This document shows positions 1-7,198 of a stretch of DNA of 38,905 nucleotides, in pieces. A program made the position numbers and the translations under genes. This DNA comes from Coriobacteriales bacterium (lineage in GTDB: Bacteria > Actinomycetota > Coriobacteriia > Coriobacteriales > Atopobiaceae). Within the stretch, counting starts at the first letter, position 1. Every line of letters starts with the position of its first letter. Location: contig JAUMWL010000001.1 of NCBI GenBank assembly GCA_030529665.1, positions 44,393 through 83,297 of the forward strand, read 5' to 3'. A model generated the notes under the pieces. It saw only the letters and a list, made by a program, of their open reading frames with translations, ran no database searches and was not told where the DNA came from.

Positions 1-31
1 CCCTACCCTTATGTAGCACACCCCTAACCCC

Positions 32-76
32 GCGTGGGCAAAGAAACGGGTAATACCCCCATTGCTTGGCCCACGC
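32..76. terminator. Imperfect hairpin at the window's left edge
   Basis: GCGTGGGC at 32-39 pairs with GCCCACGC at 69-76, and an inner GGGT/ACCC pairing lies at 48-57. A short T-rich stretch follows. It probably marks the end of a gene lying left of the window, but that gene is not visible. Confidence 0.45.
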
Positions 77-95
77 TTTGTATTAGGAAAATTTG

Positions 96-108
96 ATGTG
101 CGACACAT
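96..108. promoter_or_regulatory. Candidate operator dyad upstream of the MarR-like gene
   Basis: ATGTG and CACAT flank a 3-base spacer, giving a short perfect dyad in AT-rich DNA 83 bases before the regulator's start codon. MarR-family proteins commonly bind such dyads near their own promoters. Autoregulation here is inference only, and no convincing -35/-10 pair was found. Confidence 0.3.
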
Positions 109-190
109 TTTTATGAAAGACCTACATAATATCGTTTTTCTGTAGTATATTGTATTGTATTAGTTTGATACACGGCCATGGGGAGGTCCA

Positions 191-862
191 GTGGAGCTAC
201 GGGAGTTTATGTCGGTGCGTAGGGCCTATAATCTTGTAAGACAGGAAACCGACACCTCTCGTCGTCTTACATTTGAGGAGTTTGCCATCCTCTGTAGGCT
301 CGACATTATTGATGAGCCCATGAAGACGTCTGCCATAGCGGAGTACCAGGGTGCCTTGCGACCCACCATGACCCATCGAACCAATCATCTGGCAAAGCTT
401 GGCTACATAGATCGCGTGGAAGGTCTCGTGGACCGTCGCAACATTGTGTGCACGATCTCGGACGAGGGCCGCGAAGAGGTGCGCAGGCTTGCGGAGCTTA
501 CCAAGGCACAGATCATTGCGGGGCAACCGCTTTCGCGCACGACCGTTGACCGCGTGTGCAAATACGTGGATGCGATGGGGTCTATGTACTGCACGGCGGG
601 AGAGATGGTCTTGCTTGCGCTCATAGAGACCGATGAGGTGGCGACCATTACAACGTTGGTTGACAGGTTGGGCCTGCTGCAGCCTACCGTCTCCATGTCG
701 GTGAGCACGCTTGCGGAGAATGGATTGGTGCAAAAAGAGTCCTTGGAAAACGTATCCTCGCGATCTACGTGCATACGCCTCACCGATGAGGGAAAAGCGG
801 TTGCGCAGGGACTCGTAGACCGTATTGCCACCATAATAGTGAGGCGAAAGCCGCGCTTGTAA
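191..862 (+). CDS. Tandem winged-helix MarR-like transcriptional regulator
   Basis: This 223-residue protein starts at GTG 191, behind the ribosome-binding site GGGGAGG. It appears to contain two MarR-type winged-helix units in one chain. The first is roughly residues 20-105, with a recognition-helix-like region around RPTMTHRTNHLAKLGYI followed by a DRR wing. The second is roughly residues 125-215, with QPTVSMSVSTLAENGLV and a wing ending in LTDEGKAV. Ordinary MarR proteins are about 140-160 residues with one such unit and bind DNA as homodimers, so this chain could act as an internal pseudo-dimer. It is a lone gene upstream of rho on the same strand, with a separate promoter in between. Target genes and ligand are unknown. 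The family call is fairly secure; the two-domain reading comes from motif recurrence. Confidence 0.7.
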   Translation: MELREFMSVRRAYNLVRQETDTSRRLTFEEFAILCRLDIIDEPMKTSAIAEYQGALRPTMTHRTNHLAKLGYIDRVEGLVDRRNIVCTISDEGREEVRRLAELTKAQIIAGQPLSRTTVDRVCKYVDAMGSMYCTAGEMVLLALIETDEVATITTLVDRLGLLQPTVSMSVSTLAENGLVQKESLENVSSRSTCIRLTDEGKAVAQGLVDRIATIIVRRKPRL

Positions 863-937
863 GCCCGACCATTCAACCTATCGCCTTCTGACGGTGGCAT
901 AAAAAGTCGCTTTGTGCTTCTTTGGTTTGGTTCAAAG

Positions 938-946
938 TGGTATACT
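938..946 (+). promoter_or_regulatory. Extended -10 promoter for rho
   Basis: TGG followed by TATACT is a good extended -10 element about 160 bases before the rho start. The -35 is weak (TTCTTT at 918-923, 17-base spacing). A roughly 150-base leader follows. Confidence 0.5.
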
Positions 947-997
947 ATGGCTCGCTGGGTCAATGCAGAAACAAGTGATACCCCTACCAGCTACTTT

Positions 998-1052
998 CTA
1001 TGGCCATTCAGCCATAGCATCCAAATCTAAAGCGCATAACGGTTATTCCGTT
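998..1052 (+). promoter_or_regulatory. Two small hairpins in the rho leader
   Basis: CTATGGC (998-1004) pairs with GCCATAG (1011-1017), and AACGG (1038-1042) pairs with CCGTT (1048-1052). Both lie between the promoter and the rho start. Leader-based autogenous control of rho is known in other bacteria, but whether these stems take part is unproven. Confidence 0.35.
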
Positions 1053-1107
1053 TGGTATTCGTGCCATGTGTGTACGATTATGTGTATATGCCAGAAAGGC
1101 AGGTCCC

Positions 1108-2781
1108 ATGACCGAAAACTCCGAGCAAAACGTCGCTGTTGTTGAAGAGGACGCTCGCATTTCCCAAGTTGCGGATGAGCCATCCCAGTCCACAGGAAAG
1201 TCAAAGAGACGCCGTCGCGTCTCAAAGCAGGCAGAGGAAGAGAAGGCCTTGGCAGAATCTCCAAATGACGATGCGCCTTCCCAAGACAATGCGGTGGCGG
1301 CAGAGCAGGGAAGCACGACAAAGGATGCGGAGGGTGACGCGGAAGATGCGCAGCTAGACCAGCAAGGTGCTCAGCGCAAGCGTCGTCGGCAAAACGGACA
1401 GGCGAACAACGGGCAGAATCGCGGCAAGAGCGCAAATGCGCGTAATCAGAGCAACAACAATAATAGGCGTCGCAATCGACGCGGAAACCAAGCCGATCCC
1501 GTGCCTGAGCCGTCGCTCAAGCGCGAGGAGCTCGAGAAGCTAAAAGTAGCAGAGCTTCGCTCCAAGGCGGCCGAGCTTGACATAGACTACGTTGGCCTGA
1601 GGAAGGCCGCGCTCATAGACGCCATCTATCACGCGGCGGCCGTTGCCGAGGGGTTCAAGTCAATAGAAGGCATACTCGAGATTCAAAACGAGGGCTATGG
1701 GTTCCTGCGTACGGGCAACTACATGAAGGGCGACAACGACGCCTTTGTTCACCAGCAGCTCATAAGGCAGTACGGCCTTCGCACGGGGGATGCGTTGGTT
1801 GGCACCCTTACGCCCGGTAGGTCGGGTAACAAGTACCCTCCCATTGGCAAGATCGAGTCCATAAACGGCGTTTCGCCCGAGGAGCTGCGCGGACGACCGC
1901 GTTTTCGCGACCTCACCCCCATCTATCCCAACGAGCGCTTGCTCATGGAGCATGGCAAGGACTCCATAACGGGCAGGGCCATAGACTTGGTGGCGCCCAT
2001 CGGCAAGGGACAGCGCGGGCTTATTGTGAGTCCTCCCAAGGCGGGAAAGACCACGGTGCTAAAGCATATCTGCCAGTCCATTGCGGTAAACAATCCCGAG
2101 GTGCATCTTTTCTGTCTTTTGGTAGACGAACGCCCCGAAGAAGTTACCGATATGCAGCGCTCGGTTCGTGGCGAGGTAGTTGCCTCGACCTTTGACATGC
2201 CGTCCGACAACCACACGGCCGTGGCGGAGCTCGTTATTGAGCGTGCCAAGCGCTTGGTGGAGATGGGCGAGGACGTTGTGGTGGTCCTTGACTCCATTAC
2301 GCGACTGGCCCGTGCGTACAACCTGGCCCAACCTGCCAGCGGTCGCATACTCTCGGGTGGAGTTGACTCCGCGGCCTTGTATCCGCCCAAGCGCTTTCTT
2401 GGTGCGGCTCGAAACATCGAGGGCGGCGGATCGCTCACCATCTTGGCGTCGGCGCTCATCGATACCGGTTCAAAGATGGACGAGGTCATCTTTGAGGAGT
2501 TCAAGGGAACGGGCAACATGGAGCTCAAGCTCGATAGGGAGCTTGCCGACAAAAGGATATTCCCCGCAATCGACCCCGTTGCCTCGGGCACGCGCAACGA
2601 AGAGCTCCTTATAGATACCGACCTGCAGCCGTTTGTGTGGGGTATCCGCATGGTGCTTGCAAACATGAACAGCGTCGAGCGCGCCGAATCGGCATTGGTA
2701 AAGGGCCTAAAGCAGACTTCCGACAACAAGGAGTTCCTCATTAGGTCGGCTCGCAAGGCGCAACAGATGGACTATTCGTAA
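1108..2781 (+). CDS. rho: Transcription termination factor Rho
   Basis: This is the hexameric RNA-dependent ATPase that releases transcripts. ATG 1108 is chosen because an AGGCAGGT ribosome-binding site precedes it and the upstream in-frame codons do not look Rho-like. The product is 557 residues. Residues 1-135 are a low-complexity extension, first acidic and then rich in Arg, Asn and Gln (about 88-128). A Rho_N/SAP-like fold lies at 137-178 and the RNA-binding cold-shock-like domain at about 185-255. The ATPase core has Walker A PPKAGKTT at 309-316, the ERPEEVTDM region near 341-349, Walker B VVVVLDS near 390-396, and the R-loop region SAALYPPKRFLGAARN at 421-436. E. coli Rho is 419 residues; long basic extensions are typical of actinobacterial Rho. 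It appears monocistronic. Confidence 0.97.
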   Translation: MTENSEQNVAVVEEDARISQVADEPSQSTGKSKRRRRVSKQAEEEKALAESPNDDAPSQDNAVAAEQGSTTKDAEGDAEDAQLDQQGAQRKRRRQNGQANNGQNRGKSANARNQSNNNNRRRNRRGNQADPVPEPSLKREELEKLKVAELRSKAAELDIDYVGLRKAALIDAIYHAAAVAEGFKSIEGILEIQNEGYGFLRTGNYMKGDNDAFVHQQLIRQYGLRTGDALVGTLTPGRSGNKYPPIGKIESINGVSPEELRGRPRFRDLTPIYPNERLLMEHGKDSITGRAIDLVAPIGKGQRGLIVSPPKAGKTTVLKHICQSIAVNNPEVHLFCLLVDERPEEVTDMQRSVRGEVVASTFDMPSDNHTAVAELVIERAKRLVEMGEDVVVVLDSITRLARAYNLAQPASGRILSGGVDSAALYPPKRFLGAARNIEGGGSLTILASALIDTGSKMDEVIFEEFKGTGNMELKLDRELADKRIFPAIDPVASGTRNEELLIDTDLQPFVWGIRMVLANMNSVERAESALVKGLKQTSDNKEFLIRSARKAQQMDYS

Positions 2782-2808
2782 AAGGACGCAGACTCATTGC
2801 CTCTTCAC

Positions 2809-2817
2809 TGCTATACT
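2809..2817 (+). promoter_or_regulatory. Extended -10 promoter for the acidic membrane protein
   Basis: TGC followed by TATACT lies in the 90-base gap after rho, about 55 bases before the next ATG. There is no convincing -35, as is common for extended -10 promoters. Confidence 0.5.
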
Positions 2818-2871
2818 CTATGGAAGTAATTGCACAAGCCCAACTAGTGTCGTGTCGAACCGGAGCGAAGC

Positions 2872-4059
2872 ATGCGATATAACAAACTGACAACAGCGTG
2901 CTGCGGGCATGGCGTGTCCATGCTCATTGCTGGCGGTGTGGTTCTTATGCCTGCCTCCTCTGCATATGCTGCAACGTTGGATGAGCTGGTGAATACCGTA
3001 AAATCATCCACTTCGCTCACGTTTGGCGCAGGTGCTGCCGCGGGTGCGGTGGTTGCGGGTTTGCTGGGCGTAATCGTCCATATCCGCTCAAAGCGCAAGT
3101 TAAAGAAGCGGATTGAGTCGCTTGAGCAAGATGCGGAATCTGCCAAGCGGTCCATGGAAGATGCGCAGTCTCGCCTGCAAGAGCTCCAGACGGAATACGA
3201 GGCCTTCCAGCAAAGCGTCGTTGGGGAGGTCGAGGAGGCTGAGGAATCACCAGACGAGGGGCAAGACAACGACGACATCGTTGAGGATATGCCAGCAGAG
3301 GTGATTGAGGCAGCAGAAGAGCAGGAAGAGGAATCTGAGCAGGAGGAGCCTTCCGAGGCAATTGTTGAAGAGCCGGGTGACGATCAGCCTGTCGAGGAAG
3401 AGCCGTCTTTGGCGCAGCCAATCGAGGATCAAACTGCGGAAGATGCCGTCATAGAATCCAATGAGGCACAAGAGACCGTTGATGCCGACGAAAACACGTC
3501 GGTCTCGTTTGCGCACAAGAAGACCGTAAAGGTCGTTTTGGAAGAGAGACTGGCACCCGATGCCTTAAACGAGGGCGCGAGTCGGTTTAGCAAGCACCCC
3601 GTGTACACAAACGAGATACCTGCCTTCTTGGGGCATCGTCGTGCGCGCCAATACGACCCCGTGGTGCGTGCATCTCTTATTGACCAGCGCGTTCCTCGTT
3701 TTGACGAGAGCCTGTTTCCCGATGTCGTCTCGCACGTACACAACGAGGTCGACGTATTCGAGGCGGCAATGCGCGCGCTGGAAGACACGTTGCAGCACAC
3801 GGCAGTGCTCGGAATTGAGGAGGAAGAACCCCCGCTGTTCTTGGGTTCGGAGTCCAAATCCCGTCCAGAGATGCTAGATGCCGCCGCGTATGTGGATTAC
3901 CTCTATCAGGAAGAGGTGGAGAAGACCAAGTCGGGCGAGCCGCTCACCACGAATCACCCTCATCTAACAATGTTTGACGGAACGGGTGACCTCAACGCCT
4001 CAAAGAAGCTGGGAAAGCATCATCCCGATCACATGCGGTTGGTGCAGAACGAAGGCTAA
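2872..4059 (+). CDS. Acidic, coiled-coil single-pass membrane protein, function unknown
   Basis: I do not recognise a named family. The start ATG 2872 follows GGAGCGAAGC. The 395-residue chain has an N-terminal hydrophobic segment ending in a possible signal-peptidase site (SSAYA-A near residue 33) and a second membrane-spanning stretch at about 50-70 that is rich in Gly/Ala/Val. A basic stop-transfer (SKRKLKKR) follows, then a likely coiled coil (75-115) and a strongly acidic Glu/Asp-rich linker (about 117-215). The C-terminal part, from about residue 225, is more ordered and less biased, including stretches such as KHPVYTNEIPAFLGHRRARQ, so it is probably a folded cytoplasmic domain. If the first segment is cleaved, the rest is anchored with its tail inside the cell. 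A VanZ-like gene follows within five bases, suggesting an envelope role, but this is context only. Confidence 0.6.
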   Translation: MRYNKLTTACCGHGVSMLIAGGVVLMPASSAYAATLDELVNTVKSSTSLTFGAGAAAGAVVAGLLGVIVHIRSKRKLKKRIESLEQDAESAKRSMEDAQSRLQELQTEYEAFQQSVVGEVEEAEESPDEGQDNDDIVEDMPAEVIEAAEEQEEESEQEEPSEAIVEEPGDDQPVEEEPSLAQPIEDQTAEDAVIESNEAQETVDADENTSVSFAHKKTVKVVLEERLAPDALNEGASRFSKHPVYTNEIPAFLGHRRARQYDPVVRASLIDQRVPRFDESLFPDVVSHVHNEVDVFEAAMRALEDTLQHTAVLGIEEEEPPLFLGSESKSRPEMLDAAAYVDYLYQEEVEKTKSGEPLTTNHPHLTMFDGTGDLNASKKLGKHHPDHMRLVQNEG

Positions 4060-4063
4060 GCCC

Positions 4064-4522
4064 TTGGAAAGCAGTCTTTATCATAGTTTGACACACCACA
4101 GAAGGCGATGGACAATCGCCTTCTTTGTTTGGCTCTGTGTTGTTTGGGGCCATTCGCTCATGTCGGGAGAGGCGTCGTCCGCCGAGTCATCGGACGTGGT
4201 GGATGTGCTTCGGCCCCTGTTTGCGCTTTTTGGAGTATCTGACCAGCACGTTATGAGCTTTGTCGTTCGCAAGACGGCGCACTTTAGCGAGTACGCGATT
4301 CTTGGTGGGTTAGGTCTGCGCATGGCGATTGCTTGGTTTGGCGCAACAAAGCGCGCCATTGCGCTTGCGTGCGGCATCTTACTGGTCGTGCCATGCGTGG
4401 ATGAGGCTATCCAATTGTTTGTTCCCGGAAGGGCGGGGATGCCCACCGACATTCTTATTGACATGGCTGGTGGCGCGTTGGGTTTGCTGGCGTGCTGGCT
4501 CTGCATCTCCAAGCGCCAGTAA
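4064..4522 (+). CDS. VanZ-like membrane protein
   Basis: This is a small integral membrane protein of the VanZ family (VanZ itself raises teicoplanin resistance; most relatives have no known role). Typical motifs are visible: KTAHFSEYAILGGLGL in the middle and a DEAIQLFVPGR...DILIDMAGGALG signature at the C-terminal end. Four hydrophobic segments are apparent. The open frame extends back to 3974 inside the previous gene, but those residues are not VanZ-like. The best start is TTG 4064, just after that gene's stop and with GAAGGC upstream, giving 152 residues. The TTG start is the least certain part of the call. It is probably co-transcribed with the acidic membrane protein upstream, and a hairpin follows immediately. 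Confidence 0.8.
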   Translation: MESSLYHSLTHHRRRWTIAFFVWLCVVWGHSLMSGEASSAESSDVVDVLRPLFALFGVSDQHVMSFVVRKTAHFSEYAILGGLGLRMAIAWFGATKRAIALACGILLVVPCVDEAIQLFVPGRAGMPTDILIDMAGGALGLLACWLCISKRQ

Positions 4523-4523
4523 A

Positions 4524-4551
4524 ACACCGATTCCCGGAAACGGTGTGCCAC
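4524..4551. terminator. Intergenic hairpin between convergent genes (repeat family A, copy 1)
   Basis: ACACCG (4524-4529) pairs with CGGTGT (4541-4546), extended internally by TTC/GAA. It lies between the VanZ-like gene and the end of thrB, so it could serve both strands. The 21 bases at 4531-4551 match 36239-36259 at 19 of 21 positions, marking it as a recurring element. Confidence 0.55.
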
Positions 4552-5514
4552 CTAGTCTATGCAGACGGTGGTTCCTTGGGGAAGGCCACATAGGATGCGG
4601 GTCCAGAGCTGGGGCATGGCGCTGTTGGCGGCCATAAGCACCTCTTGGGCACGCTCGTCTCCGTCTGTGATGGCAAGCATCGTGGACCCCGAACCAGAGA
4701 TTACGAAGGCGCAGGCGCCTGCCTGCAACGACGTGGTGCGCAGCAGGTCGTAGTCGGGAATGAGGAGCATGCGATGCGGCTCGTGGAGCTTGTCGTGACA
4801 TGCCTTGGAGATGAGCCCTGCGTCTCCACGCGCCAACGCGTCGGACATGGCCACGCAGCGGCCCATTTGCCAGACGGCAGTCTGCAAGGGCACCTCGGCG
4901 GGCAGGGCCTTGCGTGCCTCCTCGGTACGGACTTCGTAGGGAGGGGCCAAGGCCACAAAGCGGAGGTTCTCTCCTACGGGCAACACGGCCGCATAGGTGG
5001 TTCCCGCCTCCACAAACGAGCTGGTAAGCCCGCCATACACCGCAGGGGCTACGTTGTCGGGATGTCCCTCTATGGCCGTGGCGATGTTTAGTGCCAGCTG
5101 ACGGTCAAAGGGCCTTCCCGACAAGAGCTGCGCCGCAACGACACCAGCCACCACGCAGGTGGAGCTTGAGCCCAGGCCTCCGGACATGGGGAGCGGGGAG
5201 TCTATGCCTATGGCTAGCGTGCGCGGCGAGACGTCCAACATGTTGCACGCGGTGAGGTACGACTGCCATACGAGGTTGTTGGTGGAACAGAATTCCGGTA
5301 GGCTGCCATAGATGCATAGCTCGTCAGAGAGGTGGAAGGTAAAAGTTGCCACCAGATCCAGCGCAAGCCCCATAACGTCAAAGCCCACGCCCACGTTGGC
5401 AGAGGTGGCGGGGACCCGTATTACGAGACGGGTCCCCGAAAGCTCTGTGGGACAGGGCTTGCGCAGGTCCTTGTCAGAATAGGTGAGGGGCCTCACAGGA
5501 ACACCCGGGCGCAT
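4552..5514 (-). CDS. thrB: Homoserine kinase
   Basis: This GHMP-family kinase phosphorylates homoserine with ATP to give O-phosphohomoserine, the substrate of threonine synthase encoded just upstream. The 320-residue product shows the N-terminal RVPATSANVGVGFDVMGLAL region (about 33-52) and the GHMP ATP-binding signature PLPMSGGLGSSST (about 107-119). A C-terminal glycine-rich motif, ISGSGSTMLA, is also present. The start ATG 5514 has GGAGAG just upstream and overlaps the last 22 bases of thrC, implying translational coupling in a thrC-thrB operon. About 25 residues precede the conserved core, so an internal start is possible. Its 3' end faces the VanZ-like gene, with a hairpin between. Confidence 0.93.
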   Translation of the reverse strand: MRPGVPVRPLTYSDKDLRKPCPTELSGTRLVIRVPATSANVGVGFDVMGLALDLVATFTFHLSDELCIYGSLPEFCSTNNLVWQSYLTACNMLDVSPRTLAIGIDSPLPMSGGLGSSSTCVVAGVVAAQLLSGRPFDRQLALNIATAIEGHPDNVAPAVYGGLTSSFVEAGTTYAAVLPVGENLRFVALAPPYEVRTEEARKALPAEVPLQTAVWQMGRCVAMSDALARGDAGLISKACHDKLHEPHRMLLIPDYDLLRTTSLQAGACAFVISGSGSTMLAITDGDERAQEVLMAANSAMPQLWTRILCGLPQGTTVCID

Positions 5515-6983
5515 GCACTCTCCACGAATGCTTCCATCTTGTCCTGGTCGCAGACGTCGGTGTGGAGCTCGGTGGCAGTGCGAAGGCCCGAGAGCTGCTG
5601 GGGCGCCTTCGTGTTGGTGAGCTTCTCAAGCTCATCCATGCAGGCAAAGCCGTCAAGACCCGCCGTGCTGGCACCGAGTGCCGCGAGGACGTCGGACGAG
5701 AACTTGTAGGGAGATGCGGTGGAGAGGCAGACGCGTTGCCTACCCTCGCTGGCACGTGCGTCTATGACGGCTTTGCCCACGGCGGTATGGGTGTCTATGA
5801 GCACGCCAAGCTCGTTCCAGGTGGAGCGAATGGTGGCGCTTGTGGCGACGTCGTCGGCAAAGCCGCAGTCAAAGGTGGCGCGCAGTGCTTCCAGGATGGA
5901 GGCCGACACGGTGTAGAAGCCCTTGTTTGCGAGGTCGTGCATGTATGCGGCCACCAGCTCGCAGTCTCCGCCCGACAGATAGTACAGCAGACGTTCGAGG
6001 TTTGACGACACGAGGATGTCCATGGAAGGTGAGATGGTCTTGTGGAAGGGGCGGCGACGGTCATAGGTGCCCGTAGTGATGAAGTCGGTGAGGACGTTGT
6101 TTGCGTTGGAGGCTACGATGAGCTTGCCCACGGGCAGGCCGATTTGCTGCGCATAGAAGCCGGCGAGCACGTCGCCAAAATTGCCCGTGGGAACGCAGAA
6201 GTCAATGGCGTCACCCTGGCGTACGGCACCCGCGCGCACGAGCTGGGCGTATGCGTCGAAGTAGTACGTTACCTGCGGTACCAATCGGCCAACGTTTATG
6301 GAGTTCGCGCTGCTGAGCACGGTGTTGTTGGCAAGGAGGCGCGCCGCAAAGTCTGGGTCGCTAAAGATCTTCTTCACGCCGGTCTGCGCGTCGTCAAAGT
6401 TACCTCGAATGCCGCACACGGCCACGTTGGAACCGCGCTGGGTCACCATTTGCAGGCGCTGGACGTCAGACACCTTGCCGTCGGGGTAGAACACGGTAAC
6501 GCCCGTGCCCTCCACGTCGGCAAAGCCGTCGAGTGCTGCCTTGCCGGTATCGCCGGAGGTAGCCGTAAGGATCATGACGTTGCGACCATCGCCTGCCGTG
6601 CTGCTGGCTGCACTCATGAGGCGGGGAAGCATCTGAAGCGCTACGTCCTTAAAGGCGCAGGTGGGGCCATGGTAGAGCTCGAGGAGCCAGTCGGTGCCGA
6701 TGGGGGAGAGCGGCGTGATGGCGCTCGTGTCCCACTGGCTGCCGTAGGCGCCCTCCACGCAGGAAGCGATCTCTTCGGTGGTGTAGTCGGGAAGCAGGGT
6801 CTTTAGCACTAGGCGCGCGTTGGCATGGTAGTCATTCGCGCATACGGTGGAGAGGTCGAGCGTGTTGTTGCCAATCTGGTCCGAGACAAACAGACCGCCG
6901 TCTGGCGCTATGCCCATCAGGATGGCTTGCTTGCTCTCAAAACCTTGGGTGTTGCTGCGTGTGCTGTGATACGACGTTTCCAC
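5493..6983 (-). CDS. thrC: Threonine synthase
   Basis: This PLP enzyme converts O-phosphohomoserine to threonine and phosphate. GTG 6983 is the preferred start because GAGGAG lies seven bases upstream and the protein then begins close to the family-typical SYHSTRS...QAILMGIAPDGGLF pattern, giving 496 residues. A longer reading from ATG 7142 adds 53 non-conserved residues and crosses the promoter region. The PLP-binding lysine is in the GPTCAFKDVALQ motif (about Lys-112 from the GTG), and the phosphate-binding loop ATSGDTGKAAL is present. It is the first gene of a minus-strand operon with thrB and diverges from hom, so the pathway genes share one control region. Confidence 0.94.
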   Translation of the reverse strand: METSYHSTRSNTQGFESKQAILMGIAPDGGLFVSDQIGNNTLDLSTVCANDYHANARLVLKTLLPDYTTEEIASCVEGAYGSQWDTSAITPLSPIGTDWLLELYHGPTCAFKDVALQMLPRLMSAASSTAGDGRNVMILTATSGDTGKAALDGFADVEGTGVTVFYPDGKVSDVQRLQMVTQRGSNVAVCGIRGNFDDAQTGVKKIFSDPDFAARLLANNTVLSSANSINVGRLVPQVTYYFDAYAQLVRAGAVRQGDAIDFCVPTGNFGDVLAGFYAQQIGLPVGKLIVASNANNVLTDFITTGTYDRRRPFHKTISPSMDILVSSNLERLLYYLSGGDCELVAAYMHDLANKGFYTVSASILEALRATFDCGFADDVATSATIRSTWNELGVLIDTHTAVGKAVIDARASEGRQRVCLSTASPYKFSSDVLAALGASTAGLDGFACMDELEKLTNTKAPQQLSGLRTATELHTDVCDQDKMEAFVESACARVFL

Positions 6984-7028
6984 GGGTTGCTCCTCGCTTG
7001 GTTGGCAAAATGACATGTTGCTCGCACC

Positions 7029-7057
7029 AGTATAGCGATGCCGTCCAAACCCTACAA
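7029..7057 (-). promoter_or_regulatory. Candidate promoter for thrC-thrB
   Basis: On the minus strand, TATACT (7034-7029) lies 17 bases downstream of TTGTAG (7057-7052). The predicted transcript would begin about 40 bases before the GTG start of thrC, which fits that start choice. Confidence 0.5.
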
Positions 7058-7070
7058 CTGCCTTGAGGAT

Positions 7071-7099
7071 GGCCAAAAGGGGCCAGGCCCCAAACGGCC
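7071..7099. repeat. Palindromic repeat in the thrC/hom divergent region (repeat family B, copy 1)
   Basis: The core GGGGCC-A-GGCCCC (7079-7091) is palindromic and is flanked by GGCC on both sides. A near-identical copy sits at 37075-37102. A shorter relative (AAAGGGG...CCCCCTTT) occurs at 9673-9693. It lies between the outward-facing thrC and hom promoters, so it is not simply a terminator. Confidence 0.6.
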
Positions 7100-7198
7100 A
7101 CGCAATTCCTGTTGCATAATATAGTTTACGTCTCTGTCGCATCGTAGTTGGTGTATGGTTATCTGTGCACGAATTTACGACTGCAAAAGAGGTTGCCT

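Noticed and set aside
3974-4063. Earlier start for the VanZ-like protein
   Set aside because: Those residues lie within the preceding gene and do not resemble VanZ.
6984-7198. T-box or threonine attenuator between thrC and hom
   Set aside because: No T-box consensus, leader peptide rich in Thr/Ile or terminator/antiterminator pair was found; only a palindromic repeat is present.
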